From contig NZ_CP109599.1 in assembly GCF_036231945.1 (NCBI RefSeq), positions 1,178,001 through 1,242,000 on the forward strand: a stretch of DNA of 64,000 nucleotides, in the 5' to 3' direction. Made by a program: the position numbers and the translations under genes. The notes beneath the pieces were generated by a model. It was not told the DNA's origin and did no database searches. It worked only from the letters and a program-made list of their open reading frames with translations. Of this stretch, positions 42,901 to 50,658 are shown in pieces (the first letter of the stretch is position 1; every line of letters begins with the position of its first letter). Origin of the DNA: Streptomyces sp. NBC_01429 (lineage in GTDB: Bacteria > Actinomycetota > Actinomycetes > Streptomycetales > Streptomycetaceae).

Positions 42901-44297
42901 TGTGTTCCGGCCGTCAGGACCGAGCACAGCCGCGCGACCGCGCCCGAGAACACGTGGTACGAGGGCCAGTACGGCTGGCGCCAGCAGGTGGAGGGCGCCG
43001 CCCACTCCCACCAGCCGCCCGCGGTGCTGTAGTAGACGGCGTGCGGGTCGTACAGGTTGGCGCCCCGGCGCAGCAGGGGCGCGAGCCAGTCGTAGGTCTC
43101 CTCCAGGGTGCCGCCCCAGCCGGTGGAGTGGAACGCCTCGATCCATGTCCGCTCGTGCCCGCGCGCGTGCGCGAGGGAGCTGTGCGTCTTCGGGTCGCCC
43201 CAGTGGTCGCTGCCGGGGGCGCCGTAGCCGGTGTGGGTGGCGAGGTAGTCGCCGTACACCTGGACCCCGCCGTTGGGGTCGCCCTCGCGGGCGGGGGATG
43301 GCTGGTCGAAGCCGCAGATCAGGCCGTGCCGGGCGAACCAGGCGTCGAGGCGGTCGAAGAATCCGCGCCGCCCGAGGCGGGCACGGTGCGCGTGGTAGTC
43401 CCGCCGGAACCGGGCCGCTTCGGCGGCGTCCGAACCGTCGCCCGCGGCGTCTTCCGTCCCGTCGTCCCACAGGGCCCACAGCCGGGGCAGCGGGTCGTAT
43501 CCGTAGCGTGCGGTGAAGGTCTCGGCGAAGTCCCCGCCCCAGGTGGGCATGGCGGGCAGCTCGTCCTGGAAGAAGCCGCCGATGGCACGGCCGAACCAGT
43601 GCCCGACGCGGCGCTCCAGGGTGCCGTGGACCTGGTCCAGCAGCGCGGCGCAGGCGTCCTCGCCGAAGTAGTCGAATCCGCGGGTGCCGCTGTGCACGAG
43701 GGTGATACGGGCCGGAGCGCCGCTCCAGCGCGCCGTACCGCGGGTCAGCGGGACCCGGACGCGCGAGGCGGCGCCACCCGCTCCGGACACGCCGTCCCCC
43801 GCCTCGACCTCCGCGTAGGCGGCCAGGGCCGTGTGTCCCTCGGGCGGGGCGAGGACGGTCTCCTCGTCCCCCGCGCACCTGACCGTGGAGCGGTGCAGGG
43901 CGAGTCCGGCGAACTCGGGCCGGTCGGCGGTCAGCCGGCCCTGGAAGTTGGCGCCGGAGAAGCCGATCTGGTCGTACATCCACAGGCTGAAGCCCAGTTC
44001 CTCGGCGTCGGCGCAGGCGGTGTCGAGCAGTGCGAGCCACCGGGGGCTCAGAAAGGGCGGGTCGTCGGCCAGCGAGCCGAACATCGGCCCGGTGGGCGCC
44101 AGACACATCACGACGGCCTGCCGGATGCCCTGGGACACCATCTGCCCCATCTGCCGGCGCAGTTCCTCCCTGGTGATCGTCGCGCCGCTCCACCACCAGA
44201 TCGGCAGCGGGCCGAACCGGGATTCCGGATCGGTGAAGCGGGTCAGCAGCTCGTGTGCGTAACGGCTCGGTCGCGGTACGGGGGCGCTGTCGGTCAT
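39951..44297 (-). CDS. Very long glycoside hydrolase, GH106 (rhamnosidase)-like
   Basis: 1448 residues. The N-terminus (RFGPLPIWWWSG, then REELRRQMGQMVSQGIRQAVV) matches GH106-type proteins, where an alpha-L-rhamnosidase barrel is followed by several beta-sandwich modules; two such modules appear near the C-terminus (RIGENTVVLRVT; RPGENRIEIVVRG). No signal peptide is present, so the substrate would be cytoplasmic. Facing the GH35 gene, it may help dismantle a plant-type heteroglycan. A Gly/Arg/Asn hexapeptide repeat is inserted near residues 835-865 and a Gly-Thr-Asp repeat near 535-555. The ATG follows GGAAGGG. The enzyme class is inferred from the overall pattern; catalytic residues were not identified. 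Confidence 0.72.
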   Translation of the reverse strand: MTDSAPVPRPSRYAHELLTRFTDPESRFGPLPIWWWSGATITREELRRQMGQMVSQGIRQAVVMCLAPTGPMFGSLADDPPFLSPRWLALLDTACADAEELGFSLWMYDQIGFSGANFQGRLTADRPEFAGLALHRSTVRCAGDEETVLAPPEGHTALAAYAEVEAGDGVSGAGGAASRVRVPLTRGTARWSGAPARITLVHSGTRGFDYFGEDACAALLDQVHGTLERRVGHWFGRAIGGFFQDELPAMPTWGGDFAETFTARYGYDPLPRLWALWDDGTEDAAGDGSDAAEAARFRRDYHAHRARLGRRGFFDRLDAWFARHGLICGFDQPSPAREGDPNGGVQVYGDYLATHTGYGAPGSDHWGDPKTHSSLAHARGHERTWIEAFHSTGWGGTLEETYDWLAPLLRRGANLYDPHAVYYSTAGGWWEWAAPSTCWRQPYWPSYHVFSGAVARLCSVLTAGTHVCDTVLLSPTTTAQAYQRLDGPLGPARTAAAVYHRLNGRSSWYAEERGLLERAGIDHDVLDETTLASGTLVTDGTDSVGGTDSTGGTDGAGLRVGDETYRTVILPPVRALHVRAARTLVRFAAAGGRVICVGRPPELFLGEEPDPSQDTAAEAFGAALARGAFVLAETADQVPEAVASGPVRVRADAPFLLRRHGDCHVLTLVAHDERSGTEAPVVSLDTGDWWTGGFPWEEYWEQLRTTGYRFRPPGARRARVRVTGLGPDRPRAQRWDPGTGHRTDLPVTPAPDGEWLLDLGFEDGPVALVVLAPALPVPTRAPLGEERDSLPVDGPWTALATSTLDNSRGDLAAADRTGILPIEVWRMDHLTDGYGGGYGAGRSNDRGRGDGAGRGNGMGRSNGVGKGRGAGPVPGAAAPWRPVVAGYGPFALVRGPWTGAEPPADGWRPAQWSLSRGIRNDPAHAEALGPKGYVPEEFLDWRRVPAGGRVAVRTHLALPDRDGLYLAVGANAARRITVDGAPVTVRDSGYQSFSLLPVRAAGRTVELEIELEAVVEGPVRASFAVVRGPLAYRRPAWLEAADDTAAVVGESRDLTFRTRLDALPPDCTIQVGSDGPCGVFVNGVEIGRQGDFNPYPGHREIRIHPYEIRERLRIGENTVVLRVTRAGSAAGSAAGSSEGSPPPAPTAVVLDSPPRLRGGLGWISGPGWRAFREDERVPLRSRLASPRDPRFACVWARPHPLPGAHWLEPAAAPGGVVEPLVPDLSPGGGRTEWLRLTAPLGTTSLSVPTSLPTTVVVAGEEYAMEAGRVVLRRPLAAGTPVYLRITATDGRRGGALLDTAVTAEVAEAAAPLASWEELGLRSLGGEVRYRTTVCAPERWFRHTTTAAAGTDGGRVLLDLGEVRGCADVTVNGTLTGRLVWSPWTSDVTDALRPGENRIEIVVRGTLAGYLDDASPTGAVVAGQIRTGLFGPVRLVRHAREPASVTTGP
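41710..41781. repeat. 18-bp minisatellite, four units, in the GH106-like gene
   Basis: Units CCGTTGCTCCTGCCCATG, CCGTTGCCTCTGCCCGCG, CCATCGCCTCTGCCCCGG and TCGTTGCTTCTGCCCGCG run head to tail and preserve frame. They encode G-x-G-R-x-N/D hexapeptides forming a flexible linker between domains. Confidence 0.82.
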
Positions 44298-44543
44298 GCG
44301 TGACCCTTCCGGGGGCTCATGCGTGCGCGGCGGGCGTGCAACGGCAAGCGCGGTACTTGCCCATCCTGCGCGGCGCCGACGGCTCGCACCAGGACCCCTG
44401 CCGCCGCCGCGGGCCGCGTGCCCCCGACGGGTCAGCGTCGAACCACGTCAACACGTGCGACGGCGCCCGGACGCCCGGTCTCCGCCCATGTGCCCGCCCC
44501 CGCCCGCCTCTTCGCCCTCTTCGGACTCCGACGGCACCGGACG

Positions 44544-44562
44544 GCTCGGTATGATTCCGAGC
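44544..44562 (+). promoter_or_regulatory. Promoter -10 box inside a palindrome
   Basis: In the 320-nt gap 44298-44617 there is no gene. GCTCGG (44544) and CCGAGC (44557) form a palindrome whose 7-nt spacer starts with TATGAT (44550-44555), a consensus -10 box. The small gene at 44618 begins 62 nt downstream. A repressor bound to the palindrome would block this promoter. Confidence 0.5.
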
Positions 44563-44617
44563 TGGGCCGACGGTTGCTGTCGGTGGTGGCTGATCGCATC
44601 CGGAGGAGCGAGCATTC

Positions 44618-44845
44618 ATGTTTGACCGGCTGAAGGACCTCAAGGACAAGGCGACCGACCTCGCGAGCGAGCACGGCGAGATGATCGGCCAGGGGCTGGA
44701 GAAGGTCGCCTCGGTGATCGACGACAAGACCGACGGCAAGTACAGCGATCATCTCGACACGGGCGTCGAGAAGGCCAAGGGCTTCATCGAGGGTCTGGAC
44801 GAGAAGGACGGGAAGAGCGAGCCGGACGCCGTCAAGGAGTCCTGA
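44618..44845 (+). CDS. Small MT0933-like antitoxin-family protein
   Basis: 75 residues, charged and helical (MFDRLKDLKDKATDLASEHG, then GLEKVASVIDDKTDGKYSDH), which matches the MT0933 antitoxin family common in actinobacteria. A GGAGGAG site precedes the ATG by 8 nt. No toxin-like gene lies beside it: a terminator follows at once and the next gene is unrelated. The family's antitoxin role was assigned in Mycobacterium; many Streptomyces copies are orphans, so its role here may be different, such as a stress-related protein. Confidence 0.75.
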   Translation: MFDRLKDLKDKATDLASEHGEMIGQGLEKVASVIDDKTDGKYSDHLDTGVEKAKGFIEGLDEKDGKSEPDAVKES

Positions 44846-44862
44846 CCCGCACAGCTTCCCCC

Positions 44863-44897
44863 GGGCCGGTCCCGGACTCCCGTTCCGGGACCGGCCC
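44863..44897 (+). terminator. Terminator after the antitoxin-like gene
   Basis: A perfect 14-bp stem (44863-44876 with 44884-44897) with a 7-nt loop starts 18 nt after the stop codon. Confidence 0.88.
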
Positions 44898-44976
44898 CGC
44901 TCTCCCGCGACGGCGCCGCCGTGCCGCGATTAGACTGAAAACCGGACATGCAGGGCTTCCTCGTCAAGGAGGCGAC

Positions 44977-45228
44977 ATGGGAAGGTCCGACCACTACGAG
45001 CTGGTCTTCTCGCACTCCGGCGCCCCCGCCCCGGTCACCGTCCCGGGCGGCGACGTGGATACCGTCGTCGTGCACCGTACGGACCGCAAGGGCCCCGGCG
45101 GGCACCCGCTGTACGCGGATGACACGGGCATCGTCCTGGCGGAGATCAGCGACCTCGACGAGGTACGGATGATCGCCAGCGGCGGGCAGCAGGACCTCAC
45201 CGCTTCGGTCGCGGCGCACCCCGTGTAG
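44977..45228 (+). CDS. Small conserved protein, DUF6296-like
   Basis: 83 residues, no signal peptide or membrane segment, predicted beta-rich (YELVFSHSG, VTVPGGDVDTVVVHRT, GIVLAEISDLDEVRMI). It resembles a Streptomyces family of unknown function that I recall as DUF6296. An AAGGAGG site sits 5 nt before the ATG, which fixes the start. A TAGACT -10-like box at 44931-44936 lies between the preceding terminator and the gene, so it is probably transcribed alone. No function is suggested by the neighbours. Confidence 0.7.
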   Translation: MGRSDHYELVFSHSGAPAPVTVPGGDVDTVVVHRTDRKGPGGHPLYADDTGIVLAEISDLDEVRMIASGGQQDLTASVAAHPV

Positions 45229-45477
45229 ACCGGTCGCGCACCGGACGGACGAGCGGGGTCGCCTGTCCGTTACTGGTCGAGTGCGGAGGGTGTGCGCACC
45301 GCCACGCCTCCACGTGCCGTACCCCCGAGCCCCCGTACGGCCCCCGCCGTGTCGCGCGCCGTGCCGTCCGGGCGTGGAGTGGGGAGGGCGGGCGCGGCGC
45401 GGCGGCCCTCTCCGGCCGCGCGCTCCCCCGCCGTTTCAGGCGCGTGCGACGCGCGATCCAGTCGAAGGAGAGGTTTC

Positions 45478-45804
45478 ATGCCCCGAGGTGCGAGTCCCAA
45501 GCGGGAGCGTCAGTACGAGCACATCAAGGAGGGTGCGGAGAAGCGCGGCCGGTCCCCAGAACGGGCGAAGGAGATGGCGTCCCGCACGGTCAACAAGGAA
45601 CGCGCGCGTTCCGGTGAGTCGCGGTCGGCGAGCAGGACCTCCCTCCGGGACCCGAAGTCCGCGCCGCAGCGCGGGGGACAGCGCTCGCACAGCGGCGCGC
45701 AGGGGCCGACGAGGGACCAGCTGTACGCCGAGGCCAAGAAGCGTGGCGTGGAAGGCCGTTCGTCGATGAACAAGCAACAGCTCTCCAGGGCGCTCGGCCG
45801 CTGA
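45478..45804 (+). CDS. Basic Rho_N-containing small protein ('plasmid stabilization' family)
   Basis: 108 residues, strongly basic. The N-terminal half (KRERQYEHIKEGAEKRGRS, then MASRTVNKERARSGESRSAS) is typical of a Streptomyces family usually annotated as plasmid stabilization protein. The C-terminal QLYAEAKKRGVEG then SSMNKQQLSRALGR is a Rho_N/SAP-like helix-extended-helix that can bind nucleic acid. AAGGAGAGG precedes the ATG by 5 nt; the frame is open for another 62 codons upstream but without a ribosome site. The family name comes from annotation history; a plasmid role is not supported by anything near it. Confidence 0.8.
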   Translation: MPRGASPKRERQYEHIKEGAEKRGRSPERAKEMASRTVNKERARSGESRSASRTSLRDPKSAPQRGGQRSHSGAQGPTRDQLYAEAKKRGVEGRSSMNKQQLSRALGR

Positions 45805-45820
45805 CCCGGCCCGTACGCCC

Positions 45821-45880
45821 GCCCCGGCGGCCCGGACCGCACCGCGGTCCGGGCCGCACCGCGGTCCGGGCCGCCGGGGC
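45821..45880. terminator. Convergent terminator with a 20-bp stem
   Basis: The 20 nt at 45821-45840 are perfectly complementary to 45861-45880. The 20-nt loop itself contains another copy of the right-arm core GCGGTCCGGGCC (45844-45855), so two alternative hairpins are possible. It separates this gene from the oppositely oriented SOD-like gene. Confidence 0.88.
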
Positions 45881-45949
45881 GTGGGAGCCGTAGGAGCCGT
45901 GGGGGTGCCAGGACGTGTCGCCGATGTCCCGCGATCCCGTCCCGCTGTC

Positions 45950-46633
45950 TCATCCCCGGAAGCGCGCCGGACTCCCCGTCGGCGCCGCGGGCTGCTCCGC
46001 GATCGGCTCCCCGGTCCACTTCGCCGTTCCCCGGACGCCGCTCTCGAAGGGCACGGTGAGGCATCCGGCCCTGGCCCCCGCCGTTCCCGCGTCGCCGGGG
46101 TCCGTGGCGGTGCCGTGTTCGTGGATCACGACGGCGTGCGCCCCGCCCTGACGGAAGCGCCAGTGGTGCCGGGAGACGGCGGCGCCGGTGCCCCGGGCGT
46201 CGGTGGTGAAGTCGAGCCAGACCTCGTTCACCGGGTTCGCGTAGGCGGGGTCGGTGGACGGCTGACGCGGGTCGGGGACGTTCTGGTAGTGCGGGCCCGA
46301 GTCGTCGGGGGACGGCCCGCACGGCTCCGTGTGCACATGCGCGCCGTACGCGCGGCCCGGGAGCAGACCGCTGACCTTGAGCACGACCGTGGTGGCCGGA
46401 CCCCCGGCGAGCCGCTCGACGCGCTCGGTGACGGAGATACGGGCCCCCACGGGCACCGTCCTCGTGTCGTACGTCAGCGCGTCCGACGGATGTGCGGACG
46501 CAGGAGTGACGAAGCGCCCCTCCGCCCGCACCGTGACGGGGTCGCCGTGCGCGGACGCTGTCGCGGCGGGCAGCGCGAACGCGAGCGCGGTGGTGACGGC
46601 GACGGCGGTGGCGGCCTTGGAACAGGTCCTCAT
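45950..46633 (-). CDS. Secreted Cu/Zn superoxide dismutase-like protein
   Basis: 227 residues. A Sec signal peptide with cleavage near ATASA-HG is followed by a SOD_Cu-type beta barrel with candidate metal ligands in GAHVHTEPCG, PHYQNV and AVVIHEHG, and cysteines in EPCG and GCLTVPF that could form the usual disulfide. It would dismutate superoxide outside the membrane. The spacing of ligands is looser than in classical SodC and Streptomyces has several divergent homologues, so catalytic activity is likely but not certain. It is preceded by a palindrome at 46655-46671. Confidence 0.8.
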   Translation of the reverse strand: MRTCSKAATAVAVTTALAFALPAATASAHGDPVTVRAEGRFVTPASAHPSDALTYDTRTVPVGARISVTERVERLAGGPATTVVLKVSGLLPGRAYGAHVHTEPCGPSPDDSGPHYQNVPDPRQPSTDPAYANPVNEVWLDFTTDARGTGAAVSRHHWRFRQGGAHAVVIHEHGTATDPGDAGTAGARAGCLTVPFESGVRGTAKWTGEPIAEQPAAPTGSPARFRG

Positions 46634-46654
46634 GAGCGGTCTCCTTCAGCGGAT

Positions 46655-46671
46655 CCGGGGTGTCACCCCGG
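46655..46671. promoter_or_regulatory. Palindrome upstream of the SOD-like gene
   Basis: CCGGGGTG-T-CACCCCGG is a perfect 8-bp palindrome around one central base, 22 nt upstream of the start codon. It could be an operator or an RNA hairpin in the leader; no known regulator is assigned. Confidence 0.5.
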
Positions 46672-46770
46672 TCAACGGAGGAGAGCGGCCAAAGGATGTG
46701 TGCGCCGCCCGCGTTTCCCCCGGCCGCTCGACGCGCCTGCCGCCGGACGCGCCGACCGCCGAGACCGTAC

Positions 46771-46820
46771 AAGGCCGGACGAGGCCGGACGAGGCCGTGC
46801 GAGGCCGTGCGACGCCGCGC
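46771..46820. repeat. Five tandem 10-bp repeats in an intergenic region
   Basis: Units AGGCCGGACG (two), AGGCCGTGCG (two) and ACGCCGCGCG lie between the lipoprotein gene stop and the SOD-like gene. The 10-bp period equals one helical turn. Confidence 0.8.
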
Positions 46821-46849
46821 GGCAGGGGCGGGGAGACAGGCGGGAGGGG

Positions 46850-47407
46850 CTACTCGTTCACCAGGACCGGCACCGAGAGCACCGCGGCGGCCGGCGTACC
46901 GGTGAGCTTCTTCGCCGGGACGGTGAGGTCGATGCCCGCGCCGCCCGCCTCCGAGCCCCCGTGGGCCGCGTCGGCGTGGGCGTGCCCGCCTTCCCCGCCC
47001 TCCTCCTGGTACTCGAACGTGCCGGTGCCCAGCAGCCGTCCGGCGTCGTCGTAGTAGGCGGCGCGCACTTCGAGCGCGAGGACATGGCTGACGTCGGTGG
47101 TGATCGTGAGATGGCCGGTGACGGCGGGCTCGCCGGTCAGCTTCAGGCCGGTCAGTCTCACCCGGTCGGTGAACGGCCCCTGTTCGACACGTACCTCGCC
47201 GGACCGGGCGGGGGCGGCGACGGTGGCGGCGGGCTCCGGCGCGGAGCGCGGGGCGGGCAGCGCGACGGAGGTCGCGGTGGCGGCCGGTTCGCCGGCCTTC
47301 TCGCGCGCGTCGTCCCCCGTGTCCCCGCCCGCGCCGCAGCCGGCGGTGAGGGCGACGAGCAGGGCCACGGCCGGCGCGAACGCCGTCCCGCGTGTGAGGT
47401 GCTTCAT
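46850..47407 (-). CDS. Secreted lipoprotein of unknown function
   Basis: 185 residues. A lipoprotein signal peptide ends with the lipobox LTAG-C near residue 24, followed by an Ala/Pro/Thr-rich linker and a beta-sandwich-like C-terminal part (VRLTGLKLTGEPAVTGHLTI, ALEVRAAYYDDAGRLLG). A histidine-rich loop GGHAHADAAHGG might bind metal. It looks like the FxLYD/DUF4352-like surface lipoproteins of actinobacteria, but I do not assign a family. It reads in the same direction as, and lies between, the alkaline phosphatase and the SOD-like gene, with a terminator separating it from the former. Confidence 0.72.
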   Translation of the reverse strand: MKHLTRGTAFAPAVALLVALTAGCGAGGDTGDDAREKAGEPAATATSVALPAPRSAPEPAATVAAPARSGEVRVEQGPFTDRVRLTGLKLTGEPAVTGHLTITTDVSHVLALEVRAAYYDDAGRLLGTGTFEYQEEGGEGGHAHADAAHGGSEAGGAGIDLTVPAKKLTGTPAAAVLSVPVLVNE

Positions 47408-47432
47408 CGGTGGTGGCTCCAGGAGTCGCGGA

Positions 47433-47481
47433 GGGGGCCGGGAGGGCGAGGCGTGGTGCGGGCCCCGCCCTCCCGGCCCCC
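47433..47481 (-). terminator. Terminator after the alkaline phosphatase gene
   Basis: A perfect 16-bp stem (47433-47448 with 47466-47481) with a 17-nt loop lies downstream of the phosphatase stop on its strand. Confidence 0.85.
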
Positions 47482-47544
47482 GGGTTGCGTTCTGACGGTG
47501 TCGGCGGCCGGTGTCGGCGCCGCCTGCCGTGCCGGCGGCCGGTG

Positions 47545-49089
47545 TCAGCGCCGGGGCGCGGCCTTGCCGAACAGCGAGCGGTAGAGCTTGCCGTACAGCT
47601 CGGTGTTGTTCTGGCTGGCGGCGAAGGCGGCGCCGTTCGGGCCGTACGCGTAGATCGGCACGTCGGCGCCGGTGTGGTTGCCGGAGAGGTACGTCAGCCA
47701 CAGGCTGGCGTCCGGGCTGCCGTCCTTGACGTTCTTCGGGTCGTCCGGCGTACGGAAGGTGGCCGGGCCGAAGTTCTTCGCGTCGCCCGCGCCCGAGCCG
47801 TTGGCGATGCCGCTGGAGCGGACCGGGTCCTTGGCGCCCGAGGCCGAACGCGAGGGGGTGCTGTTGTTCGCGGTGTTGCCGGAGTCGGCGTTGGCGGGCG
47901 GAGCCGCCGCCTCCGCGTTGACGTAGCTGCCCTTCTCGATGATGTTGAACCCGGCGCACTCGTGGTCCGCCGTGACCACCACGAGGGTGTGGCCGTCCTT
48001 CTTGGCGAAGTCGTGCGCGGCCTTGACCGCGTCGTCGAACGCCTTGATCTCACCGAGCGTCTGGGACGCGTCGTTGGCGTGCGAACGCTTGTCGATCTGG
48101 GCGCCCTCGATCTGGAGGAAGAAGCCCTTGCCCTTCGGCTTGCCCTTCACCTGGGCGCGCTGCGCGTCGGTCAGCAGGGAGATCGACTTGCGGGTCATCT
48201 CCGCGAGTGTGGGCTCCTGCTTCTGCGGGGCACCGGCCCCGAGACCCGCCTTCGCCTGCTCGACGGTGAGGTTGCCGCGGTTGAACAGGCCGATGACCTT
48301 CTTCGCGCGGGTCTTCTCCAGGTCGGACCTGGTGGCCACCTGCTGGCTGTCGGCGGTCTGGGCCGCCAGCTTCGGGTCGCCGAAGCTGCCGAGCACGTCG
48401 TAGCCCTGGGCCTTCAGTGCCTTCTGGTCGTCCGGCTGGAACCGGGCGAGGCCGCCGCCGAGGATCACGTCGGCGGTGCCGTTGCGCGCGATCTGCTGCG
48501 CGATCGGCGTGATCAGCGTCTTGTCCTTCGGCGGCGTCTCGTAGGAGCCGTCGTCCTTCTTCGGCAGACAGGCCGCGTCCGAGTAGACCGGCCCCTGGCA
48601 GCCGCGCAGCAGCGCGTGGCTGACCTGCGCGGCGGGGGTGGCGTCCGTGATCTCTGCGGTGGAGACGTTGCCGGTGGCGAAGCCGGCCGCCTTGGCCTGC
48701 TCCATCATCGTGACGACGCGCTTCTCGTACGAGTCCACGCCGATCGCCGCGTTGTACGTCTTGACGCCGGACGCCCAGGCGGTGGCGGAGCTGGCGGAGT
48801 CGGTCACCAGGGCGGGCTTGTCGCTGTCCTTCTCGACGGCGTAGGTCGCGACCGCTCCGGTGTAGGGCAGACGCTCCATGTTGAGCTTGCCCTCGGCACC
48901 GTAGAAACGGTCCCGGCCCGCGGTGACATGCGTACGTCCCATGCCGTCGCCGACCAGGTAGATGACATTGCGGATCTCGGTGCCGCCGGTACCGCGCTGC
49001 GGAGCGGAGTTGGCCGCGACCGCGGTTCCCGCGGCCAGCGTGCCGGTCACGGCCAGGACGGTCAGAACCTTGACGGGTCTGCCTCGCAT
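47545..49089 (-). CDS. Secreted PhoA-type alkaline phosphatase
   Basis: 514 residues. A signal peptide (MRGRPVKVLTVLAVTG..., cleavage near AVAA-NS) precedes the metal-binding IYLVGDGMG, the phosphorylated Ser98 in VTDSASSATA, HANDASQ and TADHEC, all hallmark alkaline phosphatase segments. It releases phosphate from organic esters outside the cell. An Asn/Ser-rich insertion (PPANADSGNTANNSTPSRSA) after the TADHEC motif is unusual and probably a surface loop. The ATG at 49089 has GAGGAG 10 nt upstream; a longer frame to 49263 overlaps the divergent gene. Such genes are normally under PhoP control; I could not identify a convincing PHO box. Confidence 0.92.
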   Translation of the reverse strand: MRGRPVKVLTVLAVTGTLAAGTAVAANSAPQRGTGGTEIRNVIYLVGDGMGRTHVTAGRDRFYGAEGKLNMERLPYTGAVATYAVEKDSDKPALVTDSASSATAWASGVKTYNAAIGVDSYEKRVVTMMEQAKAAGFATGNVSTAEITDATPAAQVSHALLRGCQGPVYSDAACLPKKDDGSYETPPKDKTLITPIAQQIARNGTADVILGGGLARFQPDDQKALKAQGYDVLGSFGDPKLAAQTADSQQVATRSDLEKTRAKKVIGLFNRGNLTVEQAKAGLGAGAPQKQEPTLAEMTRKSISLLTDAQRAQVKGKPKGKGFFLQIEGAQIDKRSHANDASQTLGEIKAFDDAVKAAHDFAKKDGHTLVVVTADHECAGFNIIEKGSYVNAEAAAPPANADSGNTANNSTPSRSASGAKDPVRSSGIANGSGAGDAKNFGPATFRTPDDPKNVKDGSPDASLWLTYLSGNHTGADVPIYAYGPNGAAFAASQNNTELYGKLYRSLFGKAAPRR

Positions 49090-49283
49090 AGGGGGACAAC
49101 TCCTCATATCTTCCGGCGCGGGCCGTGGGCCGGCCACGGACGCGCGGGTGCTTCCTCGGGTCAGGCGGCCGACGCTAGAAGCGGGACATGAACACGCCAC
49201 CACCCCCCGGTGACACCGCGCCGAACAGCGCTCCTTCGGGCGATGAGTTTCGACGGGACGCACGCTGTGCCAGGATTCCGCAC

Positions 49284-49829
49284 ATGGTTTCCGTAGACCG
49301 CCATCTGGCGCCCGATGAACAGCTTGTGCACGCCACCCGCCAGCACTGGACCGAGATCGTCAGCGAGTTCCTGATCCTGGCGCTGATCTGGGTCGTGGCG
49401 GCCGTCCTCCTCTGGCTCACCCCCGCGGGCGAGGACTGGGGCACCAACGCCGACTACGTGATCGTCGGCCTGGCCCTGGTCGCCTCCCTCTGGTTCTGGC
49501 TGATACCGCTGCTCAAGTGGCGCAGCACCGTCTATATCGTCACCACGAAGCGGATCTACAAGCGCAGTGGCTTCCTGACGAAGACGGGCCACAGCATCCC
49601 GCTGATCCGGGTCAACGACGTGTCGTTCCGCGCGACGCTGTGGGAACGCCTCATGCGGGAGGGGACGTTGTACATCCAGTCCGCCTCCGAACAGGGAATG
49701 CTCACGCTCAAGCACGTGCCGGACCCGGAGGGGCTGAAGGACCTGATCTACGGGGCGGTGGACGCGGAACAGGGCGGCGGCGACCGGCAGGGCGGATTCG
49801 ACGGTCAGGCCCCCGGGCCGCGCCGCTGA
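49284..49829 (+). CDS. PH-domain (bPH) membrane protein
   Basis: 181 residues from ATG 49284 (an in-frame ATG at 49188 would give 213). Two hydrophobic helices (VSEFLILALIWVVAAVLLWL and YVIVGLALVASLWFWLIPLL) are followed by a bacterial PH domain (VYIVTTKRIYKRSG, IRVNDVSFRATLWERLMREG). Proteins of this kind sit in the membrane with the PH domain in the cytoplasm; no specific role is known. AGGA lies before 49284; the 49188 start has only a weak site. Confidence 0.82.
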   Translation: MVSVDRHLAPDEQLVHATRQHWTEIVSEFLILALIWVVAAVLLWLTPAGEDWGTNADYVIVGLALVASLWFWLIPLLKWRSTVYIVTTKRIYKRSGFLTKTGHSIPLIRVNDVSFRATLWERLMREGTLYIQSASEQGMLTLKHVPDPEGLKDLIYGAVDAEQGGGDRQGGFDGQAPGPRR

Positions 49830-49878
49830 CCGGCGCGGCCGACGGGACGGCGCGGGTGCGCGCGGAAGGGCGGACGTG

Positions 49879-50589
49879 ATGGCCGGATCCGGAGCACGGC
49901 GGCCGTGGTGGACGGCGCTGGTCCTGGCGGTGGCCGTCGTGGCGCTGGCCCGCTGCGGCGCGGCGCCGGAGCCGGGGCCGGGGCCGGACGGCCCCTCGGA
50001 CCGCGCCGCCACCTCCGCCCCGCCCGTCCCGCCCGTCCCGTCGGCCACCGCGTCGCCCAGCGCCACCGTCCCTGCCCCCGCCACCTCCTCCGCGCCGGCT
50101 TCGGTGTACGACCCGGCGGACTTCGCCGCTCCGGTGCGCACGTACTCCGGGCGGGCCGGGATCAGCGCCCGGCTGCTGATGGCGATCCTCTACAACGAGG
50201 CGTACAAGCCGCACGATCCGGCGCTGGAGCGGGCCTGGCAGCGCCACAAGCCCGGCGCCTCGTTCGGCATCGCCAACATGCACCGGGCCGCCTTCGACGA
50301 CACCAAGCGGGGCCGGGACTTCGCCGGCCGCCGGTGGGAGGAGCTGCCCGACGACCGGGACCTGGCCATCGAGGCGGCGGCCTGGCATCTGCACGATCTC
50401 GCCGCACGACTGCCCGCCGACAGGTCGGGTTCCTACGGCAAGGACGAGCTGCTGGCCCTCGGCTACAACGCCGGAGCGGGCAACATGCTGGCCTTCGCGC
50501 GCGGCGTGGCGCCGGGCAGCCAGGCCGCCTCCTATGTGGGACGGCTGCGCGCCAACTGGGCCAAGTCCGGTGACGCCGTACGGAAATGA
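49879..50589 (+). CDS. Exported lytic transglycosylase-like protein
   Basis: 236 residues. An N-terminal hydrophobic segment (TALVLAVAVVALARC) acts as a signal or membrane anchor; the cysteine lacks a proper lipobox because Arg precedes it. A Pro/Ala/Ser-rich linker follows, then a lysozyme-like domain with candidate catalytic Glu in ILYNEAYKPHD and conserved ALGYNAGAGNMLAFARG, as in SLT-type muramidases. It should cleave peptidoglycan outside the membrane. GTG 49876 and ATG 49879 are adjacent; the AAGGG site suits either. Confidence 0.75.
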   Translation: MAGSGARRPWWTALVLAVAVVALARCGAAPEPGPGPDGPSDRAATSAPPVPPVPSATASPSATVPAPATSSAPASVYDPADFAAPVRTYSGRAGISARLLMAILYNEAYKPHDPALERAWQRHKPGASFGIANMHRAAFDDTKRGRDFAGRRWEELPDDRDLAIEAAAWHLHDLAARLPADRSGSYGKDELLALGYNAGAGNMLAFARGVAPGSQAASYVGRLRANWAKSGDAVRK

Positions 50590-50658
50590 CCCGCTCCGGC
50601 GCCCGGAACCGGCCAGATCCGGACGGTGGGTCGTTCTCGTGCCCCTCCCGTCACCGGC

